This document shows, in pieces, positions 15,101-24,236 of a DNA stretch of 64,000 nt. This DNA comes from JAAYTY01 sp964569245 (GTDB lineage: Bacteria; Fermentibacterota; Fermentibacteria; Fermentibacterales; Fermentibacteraceae). Each line of letters starts with the position of its first letter. The first letter of the stretch is position 1. The position numbers were made by a program, and so were the translations under genes. The notes beneath the pieces were generated by a model that worked only from the letters and a program-made list of their open reading frames with translations, searched no databases and was not told where the DNA came from. Where the stretch lies: contig CAZMTK010000001.1 of assembly GCA_964569245.1 (NCBI GenBank), forward strand, positions 310,001-374,000. The letters are read 5' to 3'.

Positions 15101-17088
15101 TTCCGCAGGGCGGATATGCAGGCGCTCTCCTGAGAGTGGACCTCACCTCCAGGCGCATGGAGCGCCAGGACACATCGGACTACCTGCCGGAGTGGTACGG
15201 GGGCAGGGCTCTCGGCGCGCGGATCGCATGGGACGAGATCCCTCCGGGCACCGGTGCTTTCGATCCGGAGAACGTCCTGATGATCCTCGCCGGGCCGCTC
15301 GCAGGAACGGCCGCCCCCTTCTCGGGCCGAACCACGGTGTGCGGCATCTCCGCACAGGGGCACCCTCGGGAGTGGCTCACGAGGTCGTCCTTCGGCGGAC
15401 ACTGGGGTCCGGAGCTGAAGCACGCGGGCTTCGACGGCGTGATTGTCACCGGGCGCTCCGAGAATCTCGCAGTCCTGCGCATAGAGGACGGCCGCTGCTC
15501 GATCGAGGACGCCCGCCACCTGCGCGGAGCCGGCATCTACGAAACGCAGAAGGCGCTCGGAGGCGCTTCCGGGGAGTGGAAGGTCCTGGCCATAGGGCCT
15601 GCGGGGGAGCGGCTCTCCAGGATCGCGATCGCGGCTACCGAGACAGAGAGCGCCTCCGGCCAGGGTGGATTCGGCGCCGTGATGGGCTCGAAGAACCTCA
15701 AGGCCGTTGCCGTTCGAGGAACCATGCCGATACGCGTGGCGAGGCCGCAGCGGTTCGCCGAAGTCTGCGAGCTGGTGAGACGCGAGGCGCACGGCTCGCA
15801 CGGCTGGCCCCACGAGCCCAGGCTGGACCCGGAGAAGGTCTGCAGATACGGGCAGAAGTTCCAGGCCTGCACCCAGGGCTGCGCTGTCAGATGCTTCGAC
15901 GCCCGCTTCTACACTACTGTACCTGCAGTGCTGCAGAGGGGCAGGGTGCTGTCGGGCCAGATGGACTGCGTAGCGGGCCTCTTCCCCGGAATGCCCGGCA
16001 GCTTCTACGACTGGAAGCTGGGCTTCGAGGCCGGCTTCGAGATAGGACAGATGGCCAACGACGAGGGTCTGAACCACTGGGAGATCCTCATCGGCATGGC
16101 CCCGTGGCTGAGATACATGCGCGACGACGGCGTCCTGCGCGAGGTGGACGGCATGGCCATCGACCTCGACTCCCCGGAGTTCTGGGCGCATCTCCTTGCC
16201 GGCATCTCGCGCAGGGAGGGCGATGTCAGGTCCGCCCTCGCAGAGGGCACCGTGCGCGCATGCGACATCCTCGGGCTGGGTCACTCGAGGATGAGGCAGC
16301 TCTTCCCCGCATGGGGCTATGCCGGCCACTGGGACGGCCATGGCGACAGGATCAACTACGTCTTCTTCCCGTACTGGGTCGTCAGCGCAGTGCAGTGGGC
16401 TGTGGACACACGCGATCCGATCTCGAGCGCCCATGGATTCGCGCAGAACATAATGGGGTGGAGCAAGATATGCTCTCCGCACCACGGTCTGGAGTGGTCG
16501 CGTATCATGGAGGTGTCGGCGAGGGTCTACGGCACGACGGCATCCGCCGATCCGCTCGGGGGCTATGCCGGGAAGGCATTCCCGGCTTGGTGGGAGGGCA
16601 ACCGCTCCGTGATGAAGGACTCCCTGCCTGTGGGAGATCAGGTGTTCCCGCGGATCTACTCCAGGAAGACCTCCGACAACTTCGCCAGGGCCGGCGACAT
16701 GGAGGGGCCGTCCTTCGAGAGGAACATGTTCTCGGCACTGACGGGCATGGACTGGGGCGACCGGGAGATGGAGTCCGCTGCGGACAGGGTGATCCAGCTC
16801 GAGAGGGCGTTCCATGTGAGGAACCACTCCAGGTGCAGGGCCGATGACGAGTCGCTCGTTCCTTATTTCGAGGAGGAGGAGTACCTCGTGAATCCCCTCC
16901 TTGGAGAGAGGATGAGGCTGGACTCCGATTCGTTCCGTTCGGTGCTGGACGAATACTACGCCCTCAGGGGATGGGACCCCGCATCGGGCCGCCCCACGCG
17001 CGAAACTCTCGAGAAGTCAGGCCTGGCGGCAGAGGCGGAGGCTCTCGGATGCGCGGGCCTCCTCCCTCCTCTGGGAGCAGGCGGATGA
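15097..17088 (+). CDS. Aldehyde:ferredoxin oxidoreductase family tungsten enzyme
   Basis: AOR-family tungsto-bispterin enzyme of 663 aa, expected to oxidise an aldehyde to an acid or reduce a carboxylate. Family landmarks are WYGGRALGARIAWDEI at the N-terminus, GRTTVCGISAQGHPREW and SGQGGFGAVMGSKNLKAVAVRG in the pterin domain, and CTQGCAVRCF as three [4Fe-4S] ligands near residue 265. A C-terminal cysteine supplies the fourth. It is longer than classical AOR (about 605 aa) and nearer in size to BamB or YdhV. The exact substrate cannot be read from sequence. Confidence 0.85.
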   Translation: MIPQGGYAGALLRVDLTSRRMERQDTSDYLPEWYGGRALGARIAWDEIPPGTGAFDPENVLMILAGPLAGTAAPFSGRTTVCGISAQGHPREWLTRSSFGGHWGPELKHAGFDGVIVTGRSENLAVLRIEDGRCSIEDARHLRGAGIYETQKALGGASGEWKVLAIGPAGERLSRIAIAATETESASGQGGFGAVMGSKNLKAVAVRGTMPIRVARPQRFAEVCELVRREAHGSHGWPHEPRLDPEKVCRYGQKFQACTQGCAVRCFDARFYTTVPAVLQRGRVLSGQMDCVAGLFPGMPGSFYDWKLGFEAGFEIGQMANDEGLNHWEILIGMAPWLRYMRDDGVLREVDGMAIDLDSPEFWAHLLAGISRREGDVRSALAEGTVRACDILGLGHSRMRQLFPAWGYAGHWDGHGDRINYVFFPYWVVSAVQWAVDTRDPISSAHGFAQNIMGWSKICSPHHGLEWSRIMEVSARVYGTTASADPLGGYAGKAFPAWWEGNRSVMKDSLPVGDQVFPRIYSRKTSDNFARAGDMEGPSFERNMFSALTGMDWGDREMESAADRVIQLERAFHVRNHSRCRADDESLVPYFEEEEYLVNPLLGERMRLDSDSFRSVLDEYYALRGWDPASGRPTRETLEKSGLAAEAEALGCAGLLPPLGAGG

Positions 17089-18299
17089 GTGTCGCCGTCG
17101 AGCTCTTCGTGCCTGGCCGTCTCTGTCTCTTCGGCGAGCATTCGGACTGGGCGGGGGGGCACAGGCGCTCGGATCCCTCGATCACGCCGGGCGAGTGCCT
17201 CGTGGTCGGCACGGATCAGGGTCTCTACGCGAGGGCTTCGGATGCTGCCGGAGCCTTCGTCCTGTCGCAGGTCGGCTCCGACGGTCGGAGGCGGCATCCC
17301 GTCGAGTACCCGGCGGATCCTGCAGTTCTCAGAAGGATCGCTCAGGCGGCCGGCTTCGACTCCTACGCGGCGGGCGTGGCCGCCCTGGTTCTCGAACGTT
17401 TTCCGGGTCTGGGGCTGCGGCTGGAGATACACCGCCGCACCCTTCCCCTTGCTAAGGGTCTGTCCTCTTCGGCAGCCGTGTGCGTCCTCACCGCAAGAGC
17501 CTTCGACAGGGCGCACTCGCTCGGTCTCGGGATACGCGAGGAGATGGAGCTGGCGTACCTCGGCGAGCTCCTCACCGGCTCATCCTGCGGCAGGATGGAT
17601 CAGGCGTGCGCATACGGAAGCGTGCCCGTCATCCTGACCTTCGACGGCGACCTCGTGCACACGAGGGAGATCAGGCCCTCCCGGAGCATCCACATGTTGA
17701 TCGTCGATCTGCATGCGGGAAAGGACACGCGGAAGATACTTTCCGATCTCAACGCGGCCTTCCTGGCGGGACATGCCGGCATCAGGCGGGCGCTCGGTCC
17801 CGAGAACCTCTCCATGCTCCACAGAGCCGAAACCGCGCTGGAACAGGGTGATGCGGATGGCCTCGGGGCTCTCATGACCGAGGCGCAGTCGGTATTCGAC
17901 TCCCTCGTCGCACCGGAGTGTCCTTCGGAGCTCGCAGCGCCCAAGCTGCACGCGGTGCTCTCGCACAGCGCATCGCGCGCGCTGGCCTTCGGAGGGAAGG
18001 GTGTCGGATCACAGGGCGACGGCTCGGCGCAGCTTGTCTGCCGGGGCGCGGAGGAGAGGCTGGAGCTGGCCGCGGTCCTTGAGCGGGAGATGGATGTCTC
18101 CTGCCTCGATCTCACCGTGAGTCCGGAGAGGTCCGAATGCACAGCCTCTCCGTGCGCTGTCCGGCATTCCCGGAGCGAGCCCGGGACGGCGCGTCTGCAG
18201 GGCTGCCTGCGGAAGCGGTCTGAAGAGGCGGGGGAGAATAGAAGGAGCCGCTCCCGCCTCGGCGGGGGCGGCATCCTCATCGGAGATGCCGACGGGTGA
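17085..18299 (+). CDS. GHMP-family sugar kinase (galactokinase/mevalonate kinase-like)
   Basis: Small-molecule kinase of the GHMP fold, 404 aa. The N-terminal PGRLCLFGEHSDWAGG resembles the galactokinase signature, LAKGLSSSAAVCVL is the phosphate-binding motif 2, and KGVGSQGDGSAQLV is motif 3. It overlaps the AOR gene by ATGA, so it is co-translated with it. The last ~50 residues are rich in Arg, Ser and Gly and do not look like the family, so the tail may be a species-specific extension or the result of a lost stop. Substrate unknown. Confidence 0.78.
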   Translation: MSVAVELFVPGRLCLFGEHSDWAGGHRRSDPSITPGECLVVGTDQGLYARASDAAGAFVLSQVGSDGRRRHPVEYPADPAVLRRIAQAAGFDSYAAGVAALVLERFPGLGLRLEIHRRTLPLAKGLSSSAAVCVLTARAFDRAHSLGLGIREEMELAYLGELLTGSSCGRMDQACAYGSVPVILTFDGDLVHTREIRPSRSIHMLIVDLHAGKDTRKILSDLNAAFLAGHAGIRRALGPENLSMLHRAETALEQGDADGLGALMTEAQSVFDSLVAPECPSELAAPKLHAVLSHSASRALAFGGKGVGSQGDGSAQLVCRGAEERLELAAVLEREMDVSCLDLTVSPERSECTASPCAVRHSRSEPGTARLQGCLRKRSEEAGENRRSRSRLGGGGILIGDADG

Positions 18300-18496
18300 T
18301 CCCGGCAGCCCCTCGATTCACCGCACAACCGGGCTGCTGTCGGCCCCTCTGGAGCGAGCCCGATAGATTGCGGCTGCGAGGCGGCCTGAAGGAGCGGCCG
18401 GACCGTCGAAGGGCGGAGCGGAGCCCCGCCGGTATCCGGGGCGGCCTTCTCCGCGCTATCGAGGCGGCGAGTTCCGCGCCTTCCTGGAAGAGCGCG
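18300..18496. other. Convergent intergenic region with two GC-rich hairpins
   Basis: No gene is seen in this 197-nt gap between convergent operons. It holds a 7-bp inverted repeat GCAGCCC / GGGCTGC (18305-18311 with 18331-18337) right after the kinase stop, and a 6-bp hairpin GCCCCG / CGGGGC (18423-18428 with 18437-18442). Neither is followed by a T-tract, so a role as bidirectional terminator is possible but unproven. Confidence 0.35.
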
Positions 18497-19393
18497 TCAT
18501 CGGCCGGGGATCGGGCTTCTGGAGGATCCTCCCGGCATCGCCAGCTGGAAGAACCTGGCCCACTCCACCACCTGATAGCCCACGCTCTCGAGGAGGCGGA
18601 GCGACGGCCCCTCGCCTGACGGGATGATCTGCCGGGTCCGCACCACGCCCCTCTCCTTCAGGAGGTGGAGGCCCTGCAGGAGCAGCGCCCTGCCGATCCC
18701 CCTCCCTCTGACATGGGGCATGATGCCGAGGAAGTAGAACGCCCCCTCGTTCGGATCCAGCCTGTCGACACGGGCCAGGATCACTCCTGCGGGCTGGCCT
18801 CCGAGGCGCGCCAGCCTGAAGAGCTCAGGATCGAACTTCGCGCCCCTGCGCCAGGTCGGTATGTAGCTCGCGAAGTCCACTTCGCCCCATCCCGTGCCAT
18901 CGGCGCAGGCCGTGGCGACCGATATGAACAGGTCTTCTCCGGCTTCTTCGACGCTCTCGGAGAAGATTCCGGGAGGATCCGGCAGGTCCTCCAGTGTCCG
19001 GGTCAGGATGGTGCTGTCCCGGCAGTACCTGTAGCCGAGGTTCCTGTAGATCTCCTGGAGGGCTATCCTCTCTTCCTTGGTCTGGTCAGAATAGACTGCG
19101 GCCACGACGAGGCTGCTCTTCGTTGAGGCGAGACGGGTGGCTTCGGCGACCAGGAAGGAATCGAGTTCCGCGGAGGATTTCCGGCCCGGAGCCGGGTGAG
19201 GGATCCCTATCAGGATCTCTCCGTCGGACCTAGGATGCCCGGTGTATATGAAGCCGGCGGGGCTGCCGTCGGTGTCGAAGGCGCCGATGTAGGCTCCTTG
19301 GAAGAACTCGTCCAGCGCGAATCCCAGCAGCTGCCCGGACAGGAACGAGACGAGGTCGCGTCTCTCGAGGAACCTGGATGTGAATCTGCTCAT
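18497..19393 (-). CDS. GNAT-family N-acetyltransferase
   Basis: 298-aa protein with a C-terminal GNAT domain. Acetyl-CoA motif A is visible as FLGIMPHVRGRGIGRALL near residue 235, followed by a helix and a SLRLLESVGYQVVEWARFF strand typical of motif B. The first ~150 residues look like a degenerate second GNAT-like domain (ALQEIYRNLGYRYC). It is the last gene of the long leftward array, 22 nt after the sulfatase-like gene. Substrate cannot be inferred. Confidence 0.75.
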   Translation of the reverse strand: MSRFTSRFLERRDLVSFLSGQLLGFALDEFFQGAYIGAFDTDGSPAGFIYTGHPRSDGEILIGIPHPAPGRKSSAELDSFLVAEATRLASTKSSLVVAAVYSDQTKEERIALQEIYRNLGYRYCRDSTILTRTLEDLPDPPGIFSESVEEAGEDLFISVATACADGTGWGEVDFASYIPTWRRGAKFDPELFRLARLGGQPAGVILARVDRLDPNEGAFYFLGIMPHVRGRGIGRALLLQGLHLLKERGVVRTRQIIPSGEGPSLRLLESVGYQVVEWARFFQLAMPGGSSRSPIPGR

Positions 19394-19415
19394 CCCGAAC
19401 CTCCCGACAAGTACT

Positions 19416-20735
19416 TCATCTTATGTATCCGAGCCCCCTGAGAGCCCTGTCGACCGTCTCCCTGAAGGCGACCTGGCCGGGTCTGCCCAGGGCTGGCGTG
19501 GCCCAGTAGGCGGCGACTGCGGAAAGGTCCTCCGCGCCGGCCGGGAAGGGGGCGGTCTCCCCAGGATCCGCGTCGAGATCGAAGGCCACGGCCGTGCTGT
19601 CTCCAGGGACCCAGATCACCTTCCTCGCATCCCTCGTGACCGAGGCCATGTCATCGGCGCTCCAGAGCATGCCGCTCGCAGGAATCCAGCCGCCTCCCGC
19701 CGCTGCGCGGAGATCCCCGCCCGGGAGCCCGCCAGCGGTTCCAAGCCCGCACACCGAGACGAGCGTGGGGAATATGTCCATCTGGGAGCATGGAGAGTCG
19801 CACACCGCCCCCTTCCCGAACCCCGGCCCGGATATGATGAGAGGCACGTGGACGCTGGTCTGGAAGAGGTTGTTCCCGTGCTCTATGCAGCCGTGCTCCA
19901 GGAACTCCTCGCCGTGGTCTGCGACGACGATCACCACGGTGCCGGAAGACAGCCCTCTGCTGCGGAGACCCTCCAGCAGATCTCCCACCGCCGCATCGGC
20001 ACAGGCGATCTCGCCGTCGTACAGGCCGATCAGGTTCTCCAGCCCGTCGGGCGGGATGTCCTCGTCTCCGCTGTTGACTGCCACCAGCCTCGGCACGCCC
20101 CCCCAACCGGCGTCGTACTCGCCTTCGTACGACGGGTCGGTGAACATGGCATCCCACGGGGGCGGCGGCTCGTACTTCATGTGGGGATCATAGTAGTGGA
20201 CCAGGGCGAAGAACGGCATCCCAGGCTCCGTGTCGAGCCACGACAGGAACGCTTCCGTCGTCTCGGGAGCCCTTCTGTCGCTCCCTGCGCCTGCGAATCC
20301 CCGGCAGTCGAAGTGATCGAACCCCCTGTGGAAGCCGAAGTCCTCCGAGAGGAAGACCACGTTCAGGAAGGCGGCGGTCGAGTAGCCGGCGGAGTGGAAG
20401 GCCGCCGGCATGTAATCGATGGCCGGGTCGATCCCGTAGAAAGCCCCTCCTCTGAAGCCGGCCCCGTGCTCGCGAGGCGAGAGCCCCGTGAGAATCGAGG
20501 CTGCTGCCGGCAGGGTCCACGAGCTCTGGGACTGGCATCGGAGGAACAGGGTGCCCTCGCTGGCCAGACTGTCGATGCATGGCGTCGTGGCGCGATCGTA
20601 TCCGTAGCAGGAGAGGTGATCGGCCCGAACGGTGTCCAGGATGACAAGAACCACGTTCGGCCCGTCCGGGCCGCGCCTGCAGGAAACAGAGGACACTGCC
20701 GCCATGCAGGCCGCGAATGCGAGAATCCGCTTCAT
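19416..20735 (-). CDS. Sulfatase-like alkaline phosphatase superfamily protein, exported
   Basis: 439-aa protein with an N-terminal hydrophobic signal ending near SSVSC, possibly a lipoprotein signal although the lipobox is imperfect. The catalytic domain shows NVVLVILDTVRADHLSCYGY (metal site), SWTLPAAASILTG (nucleophile loop), HYYDPHMKYEPP and VVADHGEEFLEHG. The nucleophile loop has Thr/Ser where sulfatases carry the CxPxR formylglycine cysteine. It may therefore act on phosphoesters or sulfate esters without FGE-type activation. One nt separates it from polA. Confidence 0.8.
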   Translation of the reverse strand: MKRILAFAACMAAVSSVSCRRGPDGPNVVLVILDTVRADHLSCYGYDRATTPCIDSLASEGTLFLRCQSQSSWTLPAAASILTGLSPREHGAGFRGGAFYGIDPAIDYMPAAFHSAGYSTAAFLNVVFLSEDFGFHRGFDHFDCRGFAGAGSDRRAPETTEAFLSWLDTEPGMPFFALVHYYDPHMKYEPPPPWDAMFTDPSYEGEYDAGWGGVPRLVAVNSGDEDIPPDGLENLIGLYDGEIACADAAVGDLLEGLRSRGLSSGTVVIVVADHGEEFLEHGCIEHGNNLFQTSVHVPLIISGPGFGKGAVCDSPCSQMDIFPTLVSVCGLGTAGGLPGGDLRAAAGGGWIPASGMLWSADDMASVTRDARKVIWVPGDSTAVAFDLDADPGETAPFPAGAEDLSAVAAYWATPALGRPGQVAFRETVDRALRGLGYIR

Positions 20736-20736
20736 G

Positions 20737-23319
20737 TCAGTGACCGGCCTCCAGCCAGTTCGATCCGCTGCCGCACTCCACCAACAGGGGCACCTCGAGG
20801 CATGCGGCCGACTCCATCTCGCTCCTCAGCATCTCCGTGAGCTCTCCGGCGAGCCCACTGGGACAGGCTGCGACCAGCTCGTCGTGGACCTGGAGGACGA
20901 GCCCGGCCTCGGGCATGTCCCGGGCGATCCGGGAGTGCGCCCTTATCATAGCAAGCTTCATCGTGTCAGCGGCGGACCCCTGGATGGTCGTGTTCATCAC
21001 CATCCTCTCCAGGCTCCTCCTTGCGCTCCCCTTCGCAGAGGCAAGATCAGGGAAGAGCCTCCTGCGGCCCAGAAGGGTCCTCGTCTCGCCCGCCGCCTCT
21101 GCTTCTGCGAAGCACCTCCTGTAGAACTCCTCGACCTCGGGATATGTCTCGAAGTATCTGTTTATTATTCCTGCAGCCTCCTCCCTCGATACTCCGAGTC
21201 TCTGGGAGAGCCCGTGCGGCGTGATTCCGTACACGATCGAGAAGTTCACCTCCTTGGCCTTCCTCCTGTGCTCGAACGAGGCGTCGCCGAAGATCGCCTC
21301 GGAGGTCTCGGCGTGGATGTCCCTGTTCGATCGGTATGCGCTCCTGAGCCTCCCCTCGCCGGCCATGTGGGCCAGGATGCGCAGCTCTATCTGCGAGTAG
21401 TCGAGGCTGACGAGCACCTCGTCCGTCCCGCCGGGGATGAAGCACTTCCTGACACGTCTGCCCCGCTCGGTCCTTATCGGGATGTTCTGGAGGTTCGGGT
21501 TGCTGGAGCTGAGCCTTCCGGTCGCGGTGACAGCCTGGTTGAACCTGGTGTGGACGAGGCCGGTGACGGGGGAGACGAACCCGGGCAGCCTTTCGACATA
21601 GGTCGAGAGGAGCTTGGCCAGCTCCCTGTGCTCGATCACCGCCTCTACGAAGGGGTGACGCCCCCTCAGGGACTGGAGAACGCTGCCGCTCGACGAGTCG
21701 GCGCCGCCTCCCGTCTTCCTCAGCCTGGGCAGCTTCAGCGTGTCGAAGAGCACCGCGGAGACCTTGGACGGGCTGTTGAGGTTCACCCTTGCCCCCACGA
21801 GGTCGCCGGCGCGCTCTTCGATCTCGGCCAGCGCTTCGGAGAATTCGCGCCTCAGCGATCCTAGAGCGTCCATGTCGAGCGCAACTCCGCGCCTCTCCAT
21901 GGCGACGAGAATCCGTGCGAGCGGGAGTTCGACGTCCCTGTAGAGCGACAGCAGCCTGCCGTCCCGTTCGAGGATCTTCGACGAGTCGAGGCATCTGGAG
22001 AGGGCGGCGAGGGCTCTCTCCTCCGCATCCTGCGGAACCGCCCCCGGGGGGTGCGCAGGCAGCGGCTTGTCGAGCGCTGCTTCCCCGTCCTCGGGAACCG
22101 GCTCGGCGGGGCCCGGAGACAGAACGTAGTCCAGTAGCGACAGGTCGTGCTCCTGCCTCTTCCAGTCAATCCCGCAGCTCGCAAGGCCGTGCAGGACGGG
22201 CTTCAGATCCGTGGAGGCCAGGCCGGCGCGGTCGGCGAGCGAGCGGAGCGCTGCGCAGTCGCGCGGGGATGAGGCGTCGAGGACCTTCGAGCGGCCGGGC
22301 GCCCAGGCGACTGCGAATCCTCCCGGGGCGATGTTGATGTCGTGAGACGGTCTCAGAAGCTCCACCGCTACGACGCCTGCGTGCTCTTCGAGATCGCCGG
22401 GCGCCACTTCTCCCGCCGGCGCACTGTCCTGAGACTGCCCGGCGGATGCAGACGCCCGGATGGCCGTGATCCGTTCCATCGCCTTTCTCAATCCGAGCTT
22501 CTCGAGCATGGCTATCGCCGCCGGACCGGGCATCGAGGGCCTGAGCGAGTCCATGTCCAGCCCCGGAAGGGCATCCTTCCGGAGCTCCACGAGCCTCCGG
22601 CTGAGCATGACTGCATCGCGGCCCTCGATGAGACGCCTCCTCAGCGAGGGCGGGGAGATGGAGTCGATCGAGTCGTACACCGCCTCCAGGCTCCCGTGCT
22701 CCGCGAGGAGCTTCGCGGCCGTCTTCGGGCCTATGCCCCTCGCTCCGGGGATGTTGTCGCTTGAGTCGCCCGCGAGGGCCAGCAGGTCGGCGACCTGGCG
22801 GGCCTCCACCTCGATGACGGATGGGACCTCCGCAGGACCGATCCTGTTCGCCGCCCTCCCCGGTCTCCCGGGCTGATAGATGGTGACGCCGCCCTCGACG
22901 AGCTGAAGCAGGTCCTTGTCGGAGGACAGTATGAGAACCTCGATACCCCTGCTGCGGGCGGTCGCAGCCGCGGAGGCTATGAGGTCGTCGGCCTCGAATC
23001 CCTCCCTCCTGAGGACGGGGATGCCTATGGCCTCGAGCAGGACGGGCGCCATCCGCGCCTGCGGCGCCAGATCGTCGGGCATGGGAGGCCTGTTGGCCTT
23101 GTACTCCTCGTAGATCGCGCTCCTGAAGCCGGGCCCGGGGTGGTCGAAGGCGGCTGCCGCGTACTCCGGAGAGTGCTTCGCGAGCAGGCTCTGTATCTCG
23201 TTCAGCATGTGGGCGAGACCGCTCGTGACCGTGCCGTCGGGGGCCCTCAGCGGATTGGATATCATCGCGAAGTGTCCCCTGTACAGGACGCCCATCGAGT
23301 CCACGAGCAGGAGCTTCAC
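20737..23319 (-). CDS. polA: DNA polymerase I (5' nuclease and polymerase, proofreading site degenerate)
   Basis: Repair and Okazaki-fragment polymerase, 860 aa. The N-terminal 5'-3' nuclease shows DSMGVLYRG, EGFEADDLIAS, SSDKDLLQL and GDSSDNIPG. The C-terminal polymerase shows TATGRLSSSNPNLQNIP, SLDYSQIELR (motif A), RRKAKEVNFSIVYG (motif B) and QVHDELV (motif C). In the middle domain the DxE, NxxxD and YxxxD exonuclease motifs are not recognisable and the domain is shorter than in E. coli. The GTG start overlaps the glycosyltransferase stop (GTGA). Confidence 0.93.
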   Translation of the reverse strand: MKLLLVDSMGVLYRGHFAMISNPLRAPDGTVTSGLAHMLNEIQSLLAKHSPEYAAAAFDHPGPGFRSAIYEEYKANRPPMPDDLAPQARMAPVLLEAIGIPVLRREGFEADDLIASAAATARSRGIEVLILSSDKDLLQLVEGGVTIYQPGRPGRAANRIGPAEVPSVIEVEARQVADLLALAGDSSDNIPGARGIGPKTAAKLLAEHGSLEAVYDSIDSISPPSLRRRLIEGRDAVMLSRRLVELRKDALPGLDMDSLRPSMPGPAAIAMLEKLGLRKAMERITAIRASASAGQSQDSAPAGEVAPGDLEEHAGVVAVELLRPSHDINIAPGGFAVAWAPGRSKVLDASSPRDCAALRSLADRAGLASTDLKPVLHGLASCGIDWKRQEHDLSLLDYVLSPGPAEPVPEDGEAALDKPLPAHPPGAVPQDAEERALAALSRCLDSSKILERDGRLLSLYRDVELPLARILVAMERRGVALDMDALGSLRREFSEALAEIEERAGDLVGARVNLNSPSKVSAVLFDTLKLPRLRKTGGGADSSSGSVLQSLRGRHPFVEAVIEHRELAKLLSTYVERLPGFVSPVTGLVHTRFNQAVTATGRLSSSNPNLQNIPIRTERGRRVRKCFIPGGTDEVLVSLDYSQIELRILAHMAGEGRLRSAYRSNRDIHAETSEAIFGDASFEHRRKAKEVNFSIVYGITPHGLSQRLGVSREEAAGIINRYFETYPEVEEFYRRCFAEAEAAGETRTLLGRRRLFPDLASAKGSARRSLERMVMNTTIQGSAADTMKLAMIRAHSRIARDMPEAGLVLQVHDELVAACPSGLAGELTEMLRSEMESAACLEVPLLVECGSGSNWLEAGH

Positions 23320-24236
23320 GGGGTCGCTTCCGCCCTGGCGAGAAGGGCCCTGCAGGTCTCCAGCACTCTCGAAGGGCTGATCGATGCCAGGCAGGCCGCC
23401 GGATGCGTGGAGCAGGTTCGCCTGAAGCAGGGCGAACAGTCCATCTCGGGGGCGACGCAGGCGGCGAGACGGCCGCGGGGGGCAGTCCATTCGGGAGAGG
23501 TCGAGCCGAAGACGGCGACAGAGGGCACTCCCAGCGCAGCAGCCAGATGGATTCCCCCGGAATCGTTCCCCACGGCTCCGACCGCTGCGAGAAGCGCAGA
23601 ACAGAGTCCGGGAAGGTCGAGATCGGTTCTCACGACGGAACCCGGGACGTCCTCGGCCAGACCTGACAGGAGGCCGGCTTCCGAGGGCCGGCCGTAGAAG
23701 ACCGCAGGGAGCCCGAGTTCCTCGGAAAGGGCGCACGAAACCTCGACGAAGCCCTCCCAGCGCTTCGCGGGACCGAATGCGGTCCCCGCGAAGATCGCGA
23801 TGTGAGCAGGACCCGACGGCAGGACCGCAGGCGTCGGAACTGCCGACGGCTCGGCGCCTGCGAGCCTGCAGAGCCTGGCATAGTCGACAGAGTGGTGGTG
23901 CCCCCTTCCCTTCAGAGGGCGGATCGTTCTGGTGAGCAGCGGCCTGCGCATCTGCGTGGAATGGCCCATCCGGAGGGGGATCCGCGCCATGAAGCCCTCC
24001 ATGGCGGATCTGAAGGAGTCCGTCATGAGGAGCAGGGAGTCGAACTCGTCCCGCCCCGGTCTGTCCGGCGCGACGACAAGCGGAGCTCCCGGGAAGAAGA
24101 CCTGAAGCAGGCCTGCCACGCGCGTGTGCGCCCAGAAGGCGATCCGCGGGTGCCTGGCCGCAAGGCCCGACAGGCTCTCCAGGCTCATGACGAGGTCGCC
24201 CAGCCAGTTCGGAACCCTCACCAGCAGTCGGTTCAT
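23316..24236 (-). CDS. Glycosyltransferase family 9 (ADP-heptose:LPS heptosyltransferase-like)
   Basis: GT-B enzyme of 306 aa in the WaaF/RfaF family, which adds heptose to the lipopolysaccharide core. Visible are VRVPNWLGDLVMSLESL at the N-terminus and GNDSGGIHLAAALGVPSVAVFGSTSPEWTAP in the sugar-nucleotide domain. Near the C-terminus a CSPCFRRTC cluster resembles the KECPxGHxxC region of heptosyltransferases. The ATG overlaps the preceding stop as TGATG. A GTG one codon upstream is equally possible. It suggests an LPS-like outer leaflet. Confidence 0.87.
   Translation of the reverse strand: MNRLLVRVPNWLGDLVMSLESLSGLAARHPRIAFWAHTRVAGLLQVFFPGAPLVVAPDRPGRDEFDSLLLMTDSFRSAMEGFMARIPLRMGHSTQMRRPLLTRTIRPLKGRGHHHSVDYARLCRLAGAEPSAVPTPAVLPSGPAHIAIFAGTAFGPAKRWEGFVEVSCALSEELGLPAVFYGRPSEAGLLSGLAEDVPGSVVRTDLDLPGLCSALLAAVGAVGNDSGGIHLAAALGVPSVAVFGSTSPEWTAPRGRLAACVAPEMDCSPCFRRTCSTHPAACLASISPSRVLETCRALLARAEATP

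Noticed and set aside
14659..16827. 722-residue minus-strand open frame
   Set aside because: It opposes the ferredoxin and AOR genes, which have full cofactor motifs and coupled starts.
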